The position numbers were made by a program, and so were the translations under genes. 64,000 bases of DNA, taken from NCBI GenBank assembly GCA_001552515.1, contig BCRI01000010.1, forward strand, positions 1 to 64,000. Reading direction: 5' to 3'. This document shows, one piece after another, positions 21,463 to 30,843 of this stretch. The notes under the pieces were generated by a model. That model ran no database searches. It was not told the origin of the DNA and saw nothing but the letters and a program-made list of their open reading frames with translations. Position 1 is the stretch's first letter. Every line of letters starts with the position of its first letter. This stretch comes from Sphaerimonospora mesophila NBRC 14179 = JCM 3151. Lineage in GTDB: Bacteria > Actinomycetota > Actinomycetes > Streptosporangiales > Streptosporangiaceae.

Positions 21463-22422
21463 TCAGGGAAGGGGAGGGATGACATCGGCGCCCGGGGAGT
21501 CGGCGCCCTTGCCCATCTGCGCCCCGTCGATGCCGGCGGCGGTCGGGGCGACGGCGTGGCCGCCGAACTGGTTGCGCAGCGCAGCGATCATCTTCATCGC
21601 CGGCGAATCGGCCTGACGGGAGGCGAAGCGCGCGTAGAGGGCGGCCGTGATGGCCGGGAGGGGCACGGCGTTGTCGACCGCAGCCTGGACCGTCCACCGG
21701 CCCTCGCCCGAGTCCTCCGCGTACCCCTTCAGCTCGGTCAGCTCCGGGTCCTCCTCCAGCGCCCGGACCATCAGGTCGAGCAGCCAGGAGCGGATGACCG
21801 TGCCGTGGCGCCAGCTCTTGAACGTCCCGACGATGTCGGTGACCTCGTCGCAGGTCTCCAGCAGTTCCCAACCCTCGGCGAAGGCCTGCATCATGCCGTA
21901 CTCGATGCCGTTGTGGACCATCTTCGCGAAGTGTCCGCCACCGACGCCGCCGGCGTGGACGAAGCCGTCCTCACCCTCCGGCTTGAGCGTTTCGAAGATC
22001 GGCATGAGTCGCCGGATGTGCTCGGGGGCGCCGCCCGCCATGAGCGCGTAGCCGTACTCGAGCCCCCAGACGCCGCCGCTGACGCCCACGTCGACGAAGC
22101 CGACGCCCTTCGCGTCGAGCTCGGCCGCGTGCCGCTGGTCGTCCTTGTAGTGCGAATTGCCGCCATCGACGACGATGTCGCCGGCCGTGAGCAGCTCGCC
22201 GAGCCGATCGATGACGGCCCGCGTCGGTTCTCCCGCGGGGACCATCACCCACACGGCGCGTGGGGCGTCGAGCCTCTCGACGAGTTCTTCGAGGCCGCCG
22301 ACGTCGCTGACCGAGGGGTCGCGATCGTAGCCGATGACCTCGTGGCCTCCGCGGCGGAGCCGCTCGGCCATCTTCCCGCCCATCTTGCCGAGCCCGATCA
22401 TGCCGATCCGCACGTCAGTCAC
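21463..22422 (-). CDS. gnd: 6-phosphogluconate dehydrogenase, decarboxylating, short NAD-type
   Basis: A 319-residue enzyme, the short tetrameric class (GndA/YqeC type), oxidising 6-phosphogluconate to ribulose 5-phosphate and CO2 in the pentose phosphate pathway. The Rossmann motif is GMIGLGKMGGKMA; substrate motifs are VDGGNSHYKDD, GVSGGVWG and the catalytic KMVHNGIEYG. The start is GTG. It lies between dnaN and recF, a position conserved in streptomycetes and relatives although it has no replication role. The transcript probably continues from dnaN. Confidence 0.95.
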   Translation of the reverse strand: MTDVRIGMIGLGKMGGKMAERLRRGGHEVIGYDRDPSVSDVGGLEELVERLDAPRAVWVMVPAGEPTRAVIDRLGELLTAGDIVVDGGNSHYKDDQRHAAELDAKGVGFVDVGVSGGVWGLEYGYALMAGGAPEHIRRLMPIFETLKPEGEDGFVHAGGVGGGHFAKMVHNGIEYGMMQAFAEGWELLETCDEVTDIVGTFKSWRHGTVIRSWLLDLMVRALEEDPELTELKGYAEDSGEGRWTVQAAVDNAVPLPAITAALYARFASRQADSPAMKMIAALRNQFGGHAVAPTAAGIDGAQMGKGADSPGADVIPPLP

Positions 22423-22570
22423 CCCTTAGCCGCAGCAACCATCCCAACTCGCCCGAAAGGCACGCGTACCCCGGTGCGGTGGGCCTATGCCCCGGCTCGA
22501 TGGTACGCCTCGGGATCAGCCCGACAGATGGGACGGGCGGATCGGCCGGACGACAGACCAGGCCGGCGGA

Positions 22571-23710
22571 TCAGCTCGACAGGCGAATCGGCATGATGAG
22601 GTAGCGGTAGTCCTCGACCGCGCCCTCGTCCACAGGCTTGCCGCCGGTGAGGATCGCCGGCTTGGTGGACGTGGTGAACTGCAGCCGGGCCACGTCCGAG
22701 TCGATCGCCCCCAGCCCCTCCAGCAGGTACTGGTGGTTGAACGCGATGTTGATCTCGTCGCCGTCGAACTCGACCGGCAGTGCCTCCACGGCCTGGGCCT
22801 CGTCGCCGCTGCCCGCCTCCAGGATCACCTCGCCGCCGTGGAAGGCCAGCCGAACCGGGGTGTTGCGCTCCGCGACCAGCGCGACGCGTTTGACGGCCTC
22901 GACGAACGACGCTGTGGACAGATCGGCGCGGGCGGAGAACTCGGTGGGCAGCAGCGACCGATACTTGGGGAACTCCGGGTCGAGCAGCCGGGTCGTGGTC
23001 CGCCTGCCGGAGCTGGAGAACCCGATCATGCCCTCGCCGGTGCCGCCGACGGAGCTGAGCGCGATCTCCACCTCGGCGCCGGTGCCACCGAGCGCCTTGG
23101 CGGTCTCGGCGAGCGTACGGCCGGGGATCATCGCGATCGCCTGGAGATCGGGCTGCTCCGGCTGCCACTTCAGCTCTCGTACGGCCAGGCGGTAGCGGTC
23201 GGTGGCCGCCAGGGTCACGGTGTCGCTCTCGATCTCCATCCGCACGCCCGTGAGCATCGGAAGCGTGTCGTCCTTGCCCGTGGCGACGGCGACCTGGGCG
23301 ACTGCCGAGGCGAACACGTCGCTGCCGACCCGACCGGCCGCCGGCGGCATGGCGGGCAGCGAGGGATAGTCCTCCACAGGCAGGGTGGACAGGGTGAACC
23401 TCGCGCTGCCGCAGGTGACGACCGCCTTGGAACCGTCCATGGTGAGCTCGACCGGCTGGGCGGGCAGCGCCCGAGTGATCTCGGCGAGGAGTTTGCCGGA
23501 GACGAGCACCACCCCCTGCTCGCCGGTCTGCAGCTCGAGGGTCACCTCGGCAGAGACCTCGTAGTCGAAACCGGAGAGCTTCAGCCGCTGGTCGTCGGTG
23601 ACCTCGAGGCGCATGCCCGCCAGCACCGGCATCGAGGGCCGGGCCGGAAGGCTGCGCGCCGTCCACGCCACGGCCTCGGCGAGCACGTCGCGATCGATCC
23701 GGAACATCAC
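22571..23710 (-). CDS. dnaN: DNA polymerase III sliding clamp, beta subunit
   Basis: Processivity clamp of 379 residues in three repeated domains, beginning FRIDRDVLAEAVAWTARSLPARP and ending YLIMPIRLSS, both typical of actinobacterial DnaN. It forms a ring on DNA with DNA polymerase III. The GTG at 23710 is 10 bases past AGGAGG; the following ATG (23707) is equally possible. It is the first gene after oriC on this arm. Confidence 0.97.
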   Translation of the reverse strand: MMFRIDRDVLAEAVAWTARSLPARPSMPVLAGMRLEVTDDQRLKLSGFDYEVSAEVTLELQTGEQGVVLVSGKLLAEITRALPAQPVELTMDGSKAVVTCGSARFTLSTLPVEDYPSLPAMPPAAGRVGSDVFASAVAQVAVATGKDDTLPMLTGVRMEIESDTVTLAATDRYRLAVRELKWQPEQPDLQAIAMIPGRTLAETAKALGGTGAEVEIALSSVGGTGEGMIGFSSSGRRTTTRLLDPEFPKYRSLLPTEFSARADLSTASFVEAVKRVALVAERNTPVRLAFHGGEVILEAGSGDEAQAVEALPVEFDGDEINIAFNHQYLLEGLGAIDSDVARLQFTTSTKPAILTGGKPVDEGAVEDYRYLIMPIRLSS

Positions 23711-24302
23711 GGTGGATCAGCCTCCTGGGTATCGGTGCTTGGCCAAGTCTTCCATCTCCCGGGACCCGGGTGCTCCAGAACCCGGGTTGCTCGCTGCAAC
23801 TGCTCGGCCAGGTCTTGATCACTCCAGAACCTGGGCGCTCCCCGGGACCCTTCTGTGGTTCTTGAGTTCTCCATTGAGAGAGGAACCAGTCATCTTCTTA
23901 GGGACCGTGGATATGTGGATTTCCCGGGTTCTCGCAGCTCAGAGGCAGTCTTTCATCCACCGGCCCTGTGGGTGACGAGTGGATGGAGGCGCCTTCGCTG
24001 TGGGCTCTCGAGCTGTCCCCACAGCGCTTCCCCAGCCGGAGGGGTCGTCGTCCACGAGTAATCCACGATGTTTCCACCGGTTATCCACGGGGTAGGAGTC
24101 CGTTTTGTGCCTGGGGAAAACTCTGCGCACAGGGCGTCCCCAAGGTGTCCACGGGTATTCCCCAAGAAATCCCCAGGCTTTCCCCATGTTTATCCCCAGC
24201 ACGGGACGGCGGTCTTCCTGGGGATGTCAGAGTGAAGTAGTCACGAGCGCACCGCGGACGGCTCTCTGCCGTTGATCCACAGAGATATCCACAGGCTGTG
24301 TA
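23711..24302. other. oriC: Chromosomal replication origin oriC between dnaA and dnaN
   Basis: A gene-free 592-bp segment in the canonical dnaA-dnaN interval. DnaA-box-like 9-mers include TTATCCACG (24081-24089), GTGTCCACG (24145-24153), TTATCCCCA (24190-24198), TGATCCACA (24273-24281), ATATCCACA (24285-24293) and TAATCCACG near 24059; several weaker copies (CTGTCCCCA 24013-24021) are present. The block 23940-24300 is denser in such sites than any other part of the window. A clear AT-rich unwinding element could not be pinpointed. Confidence 0.9.
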
Positions 24303-25937
24303 TCAAGCGTTGCGTGCCCGTTGCTTCACGCGGGTCGTCAGCTCGTTGACCTGGTTGTACATCGATCGGCGCTCGGCCATGAGCGACCGGATCTTCCGCT
24401 CGGCGTGCATCACGGTCGTGTGATCCCGGCCACCGAACTGCTGGCCGATCTTCGGGAGTGAGAGGTCGGTGAGCTCGCGGGCCAGGTACATGGCGATCTG
24501 CCGGGCGGTGACCAGGGCCCGGGAGCGGGAGCTGCCGCACAGGTCGTCGAGCGAGACCCCGAAGTACTCGGCCGTCGTCGACATGATGAGCGAGATGGTG
24601 ATCTCGGGGCTGGCGTCCTCACTGATCAGGTCCTTGAGGACGACCTCGGCGAGCTGTATGTCCACAGACTGCCGATTGAGGCTGGCGAATGCGGTGACCC
24701 GGATCAGGGCCCCCTCCAGCTCCCGGATGTTCGTCGCGATCCGGCTGGCGATGTACTCGAGCACGTCGGGCGGCGCGGCCAGCCCCTCCTGTATCGCCTT
24801 CTTGCGCAGGATCGCGATGCGGGTCTCCAGCTCCGGCGGCTGGACGTCGGTGATCAGGCCCCACTCGAAGCGGTTGCGCAGCCGGTCCTCCAGCGTCATG
24901 AGCTGCTTGGGCGCGCGGTCGCTGGAGATGACGATCTGCTTGCTGGCGTTGTGGAGGGTGTTGAAGGTGTGGAAGAACTCCTCCTGGGTCTGCTCCTTGC
25001 CCTCCAGGAACTGGATGTCGTCCACGAGCAGGATGTCGACCGCCCGGTAGCGTGCACGGAACCCGTCCGCCTTGTGGTCGCGGATGGAGTTGATGAAGTC
25101 GTTGGTGAACTCCTCGGAGCTCACATAACGCACCCGGGCGCCGTCATAAAGGTGCTGGGCGTAGTGGCCGATCGCGTGCAGCAGGTGGGTCTTCCCCAGA
25201 CCCGAGTCGCCGTAGATGAACAGCGGGTTGTACGCCTTGGCCGGAGATTCGGCGGCCGCGACGGCGGCGGCGTGCGCGAACCGGTTGCTGGCCCCGATGA
25301 CGAAGGTCTCGAAGGTGTACTTCGCGTTCAGCCGGGCCGGTTCACTGGAGGCCCGGCCGCCGCCACGTACGTCCCACCGGTGCTGTGGGGGCTCGGGCTT
25401 CGGCGGCGGTTCGGGGGAATATCCACCGGTCCGCTGTGGATACTCCTGTCCACGCTGATAGTCCTGCCCGCGTGGATAGTCCTGCCCACTCGGATAGTCC
25501 TGTCCGCCGTACGGCCCGGCATCCCGTTGTACGGAGTCGTCCGAGGGAAAGGGGGGCCGCTGTGCCTGTGGGCGGGGTTGTGGATATTCGGCCGGCCGAG
25601 GCGGCTGCAGTCCGTTCTGTCCGGCACCCGGACCGGGACCGACCTGGCCCATGGCGGGACCGTTCTGTCCATAGGAGGCGGCGCCGGGGTCGACCATCAC
25701 CGCGATGCGCACCGGCTGCCCCAGTTCCTGCGCGAGCGCGTGCGCGATCAGCGGGCGGAGCCGTACCTCCAGGACCTCCTTGGCGAAGTCGTTGGGGGCG
25801 GCCAGCAGGATGGTGTCGTTGATCAGGCCGGAGGGCTGCGTCATCTGGAGGAAGGCGCGCTGCTGTCCGGACACCCCCTCGTCGAACAGGGTCGCCAGTG
25901 CCCGAGCCCATACAGCGTTGAGGTCGACGCTATCCAT
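24303..25937 (-). CDS. dnaA: Chromosomal replication initiator protein DnaA
   Basis: AAA+ initiator of 544 residues. Domain I is N-terminal ([18 protein letters not shown]); domain II is a long Pro/Gln/Gly linker with the repeat GQDYPxG; domain III has Walker [10 protein letters not shown] and Walker [10 protein letters not shown]; domain IV carries the DnaA signature [15 protein letters not shown] for box binding. Start at 25937: GGGAGGAG precedes the ATG by about 10 bases; the longer frame to 25982 adds unrelated residues. It opens oriC immediately downstream and is probably autoregulated through boxes upstream (26024-26158). Confidence 0.98.
   Translation of the reverse strand: MDSVDLNAVWARALATLFDEGVSGQQRAFLQMTQPSGLINDTILLAAPNDFAKEVLEVRLRPLIAHALAQELGQPVRIAVMVDPGAASYGQNGPAMGQVGPGPGAGQNGLQPPRPAEYPQPRPQAQRPPFPSDDSVQRDAGPYGGQDYPSGQDYPRGQDYQRGQEYPQRTGGYSPEPPPKPEPPQHRWDVRGGGRASSEPARLNAKYTFETFVIGASNRFAHAAAVAAAESPAKAYNPLFIYGDSGLGKTHLLHAIGHYAQHLYDGARVRYVSSEEFTNDFINSIRDHKADGFRARYRAVDILLVDDIQFLEGKEQTQEEFFHTFNTLHNASKQIVISSDRAPKQLMTLEDRLRNRFEWGLITDVQPPELETRIAILRKKAIQEGLAAPPDVLEYIASRIATNIRELEGALIRVTAFASLNRQSVDIQLAEVVLKDLISEDASPEITISLIMSTTAEYFGVSLDDLCGSSRSRALVTARQIAMYLARELTDLSLPKIGQQFGGRDHTTVMHAERKIRSLMAERRSMYNQVNELTTRVKQRARNA
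25434..25505 (-). repeat. Tandem repeat in dnaA encoding GQDYPxG units of domain II
   Basis: Four imperfect 18-bp units encode [18 protein letters not shown] and GQEYPQ in the flexible linker of DnaA. DnaA-box-like 9-mers lie in and around it: TGTGGATAC (25435-25443), CTGTCCACG (25446-25454) and TGTGGATAT (25579-25587). Confidence 0.75.
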
Positions 25938-26323
25938 GGCCCGGCCACTCCTCCCGTTATGCGGTCCCAGCTCGTCCGCCACGATCCCAGACGCCCCGTC
26001 CGGGGTTTGCGGTCACCCCCCGGTGTGGATCCACATCTGATCCACATGATGTGCACAGTCCCGCACATTCTGCCCAGGCGTATCCATAGTGATAGAGGGA
26101 ACGGCCGGAGGGCCGACAGTATCGGTGTGCGTGACCCGCGTTCAAGACGTTGTCCACAGCCTAACGGGCCGGGGTTGCTGCCGTAGTCGGTTGTTCTCTC
26201 CCGTTCCTCCCGCTGCGAGAGACGTGGCCCGCGACCCACGGTGACCGGAGCGGAAGGCGGTGCGACAGGGGGAAAGGAGCGGGGTGATCCGGGTCGGCGG
26301 CAGCCGACTTGACAGTGTCTGGT
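25938..26323. promoter_or_regulatory. dnaA upstream region with DnaA boxes
   Basis: Gene-free region before dnaA. It contains a perfect actinobacterial DnaA box TTGTCCACA (26150-26158), a palindrome TGTGGATCCACA (26024-26035) that reads as two opposed boxes, and TGATCCACA at 26038-26046. These sites suggest DnaA autoregulation. The dnaA promoter itself was not clearly identified. Confidence 0.65.
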
Positions 26324-26353
26324 TTGACCTGGCACGAGGTCGGCCCGTAACGT
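26324..26353 (+). promoter_or_regulatory. Predicted rpmH promoter
   Basis: TTGACC (26324-26329) and TAACGT (26348-26353) are spaced by 18 bp, about 120 nt before the rpmH GTG. A second TTGACA at 26309 lacks a matching -10. The divergent dnaA promoter lies on the other side. Confidence 0.5.
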
Positions 26354-26475
26354 ATTCCGGTCGGCTAATCACGCGACGGCTTTTTCGCATGCCCGCGCAT
26401 TTGACGAGCCGCGACCTTGGAATGTAGCGCGTCCGCGGGACCTCCGTGGACGTAACCGAAGCCTGGAGCCCACCC

Positions 26476-26613
26476 GTGAGCAAGCGTACTTACCAGCCGA
26501 ACAACCGTCGCCGCGCGAAGACCCACGGCTTCCGGCTGCGCATGCGCACCCGGGCCGGCCGTGCGATTCTGGCCGCCCGCCGCCGCAAGGGCCGCGCCGA
26601 GCTGGCGGTCTGA
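26476..26613 (+). CDS. rpmH: 50S ribosomal protein L34
   Basis: A 45-residue, highly basic protein: [19 protein letters not shown] at the start and [11 protein letters not shown] at the end are diagnostic of L34. The start is GTG with GGAG a few bases before. It is the first gene of the plus-strand arm divergent from dnaA, followed by rnpA as in most bacteria. Confidence 0.97.
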   Translation: MSKRTYQPNNRRRAKTHGFRLRMRTRAGRAILAARRRKGRAELAV

Positions 26614-26695
26614 CGACGCGAGGCCGCCCGCCGGTCCCGGGAACCGAATGCGGTCCGGGAGCGACGGGCGGCAGCCGTACTTAGGGGAAGTCCTG

Positions 26696-27073
26696 GTGCT
26701 GCCGTCCGCGTCGCGGATGCGACGGGGTGACGAGTTCGCCGACGCGATCCGCCGGGGGCGACGCGCCGGTCGTCCCACGCTGGTCGCGCATCTGAAGACG
26801 CGCGAGATCGACGTGCCGCCGCTGGTGGGCTTCGTCGTGAGCAAGGCGGTCGGTGGCGCCGTGGTCAGGAATCAGGTCCGGCGCAGGCTGAGACACCTCA
26901 TGCGGGCCCGTCTGGAGGCGATCCCGCAGGGTAGCCTGCTTGTGGTACGGGCCAATCCACCGGCTGCGTCCGCGCGAAGCGAGCATCTGGCCGCCGAACT
27001 CGACGTCGTGCTGGATCGTTTACTCAGGCGGCGTGGGTCGGAACCACGGACCCTGACGGATGGACGATCATGA
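26696..27073 (+). CDS. rnpA: Ribonuclease P protein component
   Basis: A 125-residue basic protein that assists the RNase P RNA in 5' processing of tRNA. The conserved core is [27 protein letters not shown], preceded by [13 protein letters not shown] at the N-terminus. GTG at 26696 is preferred over the longer frame because it gives the usual start and has AGGGGA before it. The stop overlaps the yidD start by 4 bp (ATGA). Confidence 0.95.
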   Translation: MLPSASRMRRGDEFADAIRRGRRAGRPTLVAHLKTREIDVPPLVGFVVSKAVGGAVVRNQVRRRLRHLMRARLEAIPQGSLLVVRANPPAASARSEHLAAELDVVLDRLLRRRGSEPRTLTDGRS

Positions 27074-27387
27074 CAGCGGAGCACCCTATCCCGGCGCGGG
27101 GCGTCGCGCCGGATGAGGCAGAGCGGCCTGCCGGTCCGATCGCCCGTGTGCTGCTCGCCCTGATCAAGTTCTACCGGGCCTTCATCAGCCCGGTTCTCGG
27201 ACCGCGCTGCCGGTTCGAGCCGTCCTGCAGCGCGTACGGCATGGAGGCGATCGCCGTACACGGTGCGGTACGCGGGCTATGGCTGACCGTCAGGCGGATC
27301 GGGCGGTGTCATCCGTTCCATCCTGGCGGTTTCGATCCGGTGCCCCCACGCCGAGTCCGGTCTCACGACGAAACGCAAGGGAGCTAG
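27070..27387 (+). CDS. yidD: Membrane protein insertion efficiency factor YidD
   Basis: A 105-residue protein with the YidD core: [30 protein letters not shown] and [15 protein letters not shown], including the conserved cysteines. An amphipathic helix at residues 23-40 probably attaches it to the inner face of the membrane, where it assists YidC. It is translationally coupled to rnpA and is followed by yidC four bases later. Confidence 0.93.
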   Translation: MTAEHPIPARGVAPDEAERPAGPIARVLLALIKFYRAFISPVLGPRCRFEPSCSAYGMEAIAVHGAVRGLWLTVRRIGRCHPFHPGGFDPVPPRRVRSHDETQGS

Positions 27388-27391
27388 CTCG

Positions 27392-28339
27392 GTGGAGCTG
27401 CCATTCCTCAACTGGCTGTATACGGCAGTGGCCTGGGTGATCACCCATATCCACGCGGGTTACAGCTTCTTCATCCCCTCCGACAGCGGACTGAACTGGG
27501 CGCTGACCATCATCACACTGACCGTGCTGATGCGTCTGCTGATCTTCCCGCTGTTCATGAAGCAGATGCGCTCCTCGCGGAAGATGCAGGAGCTCGCGCC
27601 CAAGGTCCAGGAACTGCGCAAGCGGTACAAGAACGACAAGCAGCGCATGAACCAGGAGGTCATGCGCCTCTACCAGGAGGCGGGGGCCAACCCGCTGGGT
27701 GGCTGCCTGCCCGTCGTCGCGCAGTTCCCGATCTTCATCTCGATGTTCACCGTGCTGCGGGCCATCGCCGAGGACCGCGCCGTGTTCGGCATGACCAGGG
27801 AACTCGTGGAGAGCGCCCGTGAGGCGCACGTGTTCGGCGCTCCCCTGCCGGCGACCTTCTTCACCAGCGCGGCCGACATCGAGAAGCTCGGCGCCGATCC
27901 GATCGTCACGAAGATCGTGCTGGCCGTCTTCGTGGCCATCAGCTCGTGCACCACCTTCCTCACCGTCCGGCAGAGCGTGCGGCGCTCCATGGCCCAGATG
28001 CCGGACAACCCGATGGCGCAGCAGCAGAAGATCCTCATGTACGTCTCGCCGCTGTTCGCCATCTTCAGCCTGAACTTCCAGCTCGGTCTGATCCTCTACT
28101 GGGTGACCACCAACCTGTGGACGCTCGGCCAGCAGCACTGGTTCTACGCGCGTCATCCGATGCCCGTGGTGGACGAGAAGGGCAACATCACCACCCCGGA
28201 ACCGAGCCACGGCGTCTTCGGCAAGCTGCTGGGCAAACCCAAGGTCGCGCCTCCGGAGCCCGCCCCCGAGCCGAAGATCATCCGCCAGCAGCCGACGCGG
28301 CAGCCTCGCAGCAAGCGCACCGGCAGCAAGAAGTCGTAG
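27392..28339 (+). CDS. yidC: Membrane protein insertase YidC/Oxa1
   Basis: Five-segment membrane insertase of 315 residues without the large extracellular domain of Gram-negative YidC, as normal in actinobacteria. The cytoplasmic hairpin QMRSSRKMQELAPKVQELRKRYKND is typical, and the hydrophilic groove arginine is expected in the first hairpin region. The C-terminal tail is highly basic (PRSKRTGSKKS), which may contact ribosomes. The start is GTG. It follows yidD closely and precedes jag. Confidence 0.95.
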   Translation: MELPFLNWLYTAVAWVITHIHAGYSFFIPSDSGLNWALTIITLTVLMRLLIFPLFMKQMRSSRKMQELAPKVQELRKRYKNDKQRMNQEVMRLYQEAGANPLGGCLPVVAQFPIFISMFTVLRAIAEDRAVFGMTRELVESAREAHVFGAPLPATFFTSAADIEKLGADPIVTKIVLAVFVAISSCTTFLTVRQSVRRSMAQMPDNPMAQQQKILMYVSPLFAIFSLNFQLGLILYWVTTNLWTLGQQHWFYARHPMPVVDEKGNITTPEPSHGVFGKLLGKPKVAPPEPAPEPKIIRQQPTRQPRSKRTGSKKS

Positions 28340-28357
28340 GAGAAGGAGAGTCCGGAC

Positions 28358-28852
28358 GTGACCGAAGCTGAGGAAGCCCTCAAGCCTGCTCCCGACATCG
28401 AAGCCCTCGAACAGGAGGGTGAGATCGCGGCCGACTACCTGGAGGGACTGCTCGACATCGCCGACATGGACGGCGACATCGACATGGACGTCGAGGGCGA
28501 CCGCGCGGTGGTCTCGATCGTCGGCATCAAGGGAACCGAGCTCATCGGCCCGGATGGCGAGGTGCTCGAGGCACTGCAGGAGCTGACCCGTCTCGCCGTG
28601 CACCGTCGTACGGGTGAGCGGTCCCGGCTCATGCTCGACGTGGGCGGCTTCCGTGAGCGCCGCCGCGCCGAGCTGACGAAGATCGGAAATGCCGCCGCAG
28701 GGGACGTGAAACGCACCGGGGAGCCCAAGGCGCTGGAGCCGATGACGCCGTTCGAGCGTAAGGTCGTGCACGACGCCGTCGCGGCGGCCGGCCTGCGCAG
28801 CGAGTCCGAGGGCGAGGAGCCCAACCGGTTCGTGGTCGTTCTCCCCGTCTAG
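28358..28852 (+). CDS. jag: Jag/KhpB-like KH and R3H domain RNA-binding protein
   Basis: A 164-residue cytoplasmic RNA-binding protein. The KH domain (about 25-85) contains IKGTELIGPDGEVLEALQEL, and the R3H domain (about 88-163) contains GGFRERRRAELTKIG and ends in RFVVVLPV. The N-terminal Jag domain of Firmicutes is absent. GTG start with AAGGAGAG upstream. The yidC-jag pair is conserved; the protein is thought to bind small or messenger RNAs, with exact targets unknown here. Confidence 0.92.
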   Translation: MTEAEEALKPAPDIEALEQEGEIAADYLEGLLDIADMDGDIDMDVEGDRAVVSIVGIKGTELIGPDGEVLEALQELTRLAVHRRTGERSRLMLDVGGFRERRRAELTKIGNAAAGDVKRTGEPKALEPMTPFERKVVHDAVAAAGLRSESEGEEPNRFVVVLPV

Positions 28853-28898
28853 ACCGCATCTCCTGCACCATCCCCGGCACGCACAACTTCGCACCCAC

Positions 28899-28938
28899 GG
28901 AAAGCCGCCGGTCCACTCCAACGGACCGGCGGCTTTCC
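28899..28938 (+). terminator. Strong hairpin terminator after jag
   Basis: Perfect 16-bp stem (GGAAAGCCGCCGGTCC, 28899-28914, with its complement 28923-28938) and an 8-nt loop, 46 nt past the jag stop. There is only a weak T/C-rich tail. It closes the rpmH-to-jag operon. Confidence 0.8.
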
Positions 28939-29013
28939 TCATCCTGTACGTCCATACGCATCGGCAGGTAGGGGACCACTACCCTTGGCCGAGAGCGTTT
29001 CTGAATGAGTTGA

Positions 29014-29742
29014 GTGATGACGGAGAGCAACGAGCTGTCTGGGCCACCCGAGCTGCCCCAACCGCATGAGCCGACTCCACTGCCGGAGGCACCCGCGGTG
29101 GCCCGGGTGGTCTTTCCCGGCGAGGCGATGGAGCGGGCGCGGACGTTCGCCGAGATCCTGGCCGGACCGGGTGTGGTACGCGGGCTGCTGGGCCCGCGCG
29201 AGGTGCCCCGGATCTGGGACCGGCACCTGCTGAACTGTGCGGTCGTGGCAGAGGCCGTTCCTCCCGATGCGGCGTTGGTCGACATCGGGTCCGGCGCCGG
29301 GCTGCCCGGCCTGGTTCTGGCGATCGTCCGACCCGATGTGCGGGTGACGCTGCTGGAGCCGCTGCTGCGCCGTACCACCTTCCTGTCCGAGTGCGTCGAG
29401 TCGCTGCGACTCGACAACGTCGAGGTGCTTCGAGGCCGGGCCGAGGAGTTGGCACGCAAGCGAGTCTTCGATGTGGCGACCGCACGGGCGGTGGCCCCAC
29501 TCGACCGTTTGCTCGCCTGGTCGATGCCGCTGCTCCGCGAGGGCGGGGAACTGCTGGCGATGAAGGGGGAACGGGCCGCCGAGGAGATCGAGGCCGCGAG
29601 GTCACAGGTGAAATCCTCTGGGGCGAGATCGGTCGAGCTTGTTACGGTGGGGCGCGGTAGGGTCGAGCCGCCGACCACACTCGTCCGCGTGGTCGCCGGA
29701 CGGTCCCCCGTGGCGGGTGGTCGGCGGCGACGGAAGAGGTGA
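29014..29742 (+). CDS. rsmG: 16S rRNA (guanine-N7) methyltransferase RsmG
   Basis: SAM-dependent methyltransferase of 242 residues that modifies G527 of 16S rRNA. The SAM-binding motif is VDIGSGAGLPGLVLAI, followed by LLEPLLRRTTFL and ARAVAPLDRLLAW. The N-terminal 30 residues are Pro-rich. GTG at 29014 or the adjacent ATG at 29017 can serve as start. Loss of this gene gives low-level streptomycin resistance in relatives. It precedes parA by about 150 nt. Confidence 0.95.
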   Translation: MMTESNELSGPPELPQPHEPTPLPEAPAVARVVFPGEAMERARTFAEILAGPGVVRGLLGPREVPRIWDRHLLNCAVVAEAVPPDAALVDIGSGAGLPGLVLAIVRPDVRVTLLEPLLRRTTFLSECVESLRLDNVEVLRGRAEELARKRVFDVATARAVAPLDRLLAWSMPLLREGGELLAMKGERAAEEIEAARSQVKSSGARSVELVTVGRGRVEPPTTLVRVVAGRSPVAGGRRRRKR

Positions 29743-29898
29743 GGCGTCGTGCCGGGTCTGGTGACGTCCGGAGTGGCGGCCGGTCTGGGTTGGCCGGAGA
29801 GTCCTCTCGCCCTACCCTGGGAGATCGCGACAACAGGTCGTCCGTCGGGCGTCGGCTGGCCGGGTCGCGCTGCTTCACCGGTCGAAAGGACGACTTCC

Positions 29899-30843
29899 GT
29901 GTCCCAGACCCCCCTTGGTTCTGACGATTCGCCGCTGGTACGAGAGGCTCTGAGTTCTGTGGTTTCACGTGAAACAGCCGCATCCCCGCAGGCGGCTGCG
30001 CCTTCCGTCGGTTACTCGACAAGCAGGGAAGGGGAGTGGCCGCGGCCGCCCAGGTGCCGGGTGATGACCGTGTCCAATCAGAAAGGCGGAGTGGGCAAGA
30101 CCACCACCGCGGTGAACCTGGCCGCGGCCCTGTCCATGCACGGACAGCGTGTGCTGGTGGTCGACCTTGACCCGCAGGGCAACGCCTCCACGGCGTTGGC
30201 CACCGAGCATCGTGCCGGGATGCCGTCGGTCTACCAGGTGCTCGTCGACGACCTGTCGCTCTCCGAGATCGTCAAGCCGGTCCCCGAGATGCCGAACCTC
30301 TTCTGCGCGCCGGCGACCCTCGATCTGGCCGGTGCGGAGATCGAGCTGGTGCCGATGGTGGGGCGGGAGACCCGGCTGAAGCGAGCGCTCGGCTCGTTCG
30401 ACGCCATGGAGTTCGACTACATCCTCATCGACTGCCCGCCCTCCCTCGGGCTGCTCACGGTGAACGCGATGGCGGCGGCGCAGGAGGTGCTCATTCCCAT
30501 CCAGTGCGAGTACTACGCCCTGGAAGGGCTCAGCCAGCTGCTGAAGAACGTCGAGCTGGTGCGGGCTCATCTGAATCCGACGCTGGCGGTCTCGACGATC
30601 CTGCTGACGATGTACGACGGGCGCACGAGGCTCGCGGCTCAGGTGGCCGATGAGGTGCGATCGCACTTCGGCGACACCGTGCTCAGCTCGGTCATTCCGA
30701 GGAGCGTCCGCGTCTCGGAGGCGCCGAGCTATGGCCAGTCGGTCATGACCTACGATCCGGGCTCCAGCGGCGCCATGGCGTACAGCGACGCGGCCAGGGA
30801 GATCGCGTACCGCGCCGCGGCCCTGGCCGAGGTCTCTAGCTAG
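29899..30843 (+). CDS. parA: Chromosome partitioning ATPase ParA
   Basis: Walker-type ATPase of 314 residues driving segregation of the origin region. The deviant Walker A is NQKGGVGKTTTAVNLA, Walker A' is VDLDPQGNAS and Walker B is YILIDCPPS. GTG at 29899 is preferred, with AAAGGA nine bases upstream; the frame is open back to 29749. Its N-terminal extension contains VSRET, encoded exactly by the parS core GTTTCACGTGAAAC at 29962-29975, so ParB binds inside the gene. parB follows about 600 nt downstream. Confidence 0.95.
   Translation: MSQTPLGSDDSPLVREALSSVVSRETAASPQAAAPSVGYSTSREGEWPRPPRCRVMTVSNQKGGVGKTTTAVNLAAALSMHGQRVLVVDLDPQGNASTALATEHRAGMPSVYQVLVDDLSLSEIVKPVPEMPNLFCAPATLDLAGAEIELVPMVGRETRLKRALGSFDAMEFDYILIDCPPSLGLLTVNAMAAAQEVLIPIQCEYYALEGLSQLLKNVELVRAHLNPTLAVSTILLTMYDGRTRLAAQVADEVRSHFGDTVLSSVIPRSVRVSEAPSYGQSVMTYDPGSSGAMAYSDAAREIAYRAAALAEVSS
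29961..29976. promoter_or_regulatory. parS: parS site inside parA
   Basis: Perfect 14-bp palindrome GTTTCACGTGAAAC (core 29962-29975), the ParB-binding consensus, lying in the 5' coding part of parA. Confidence 0.93.
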
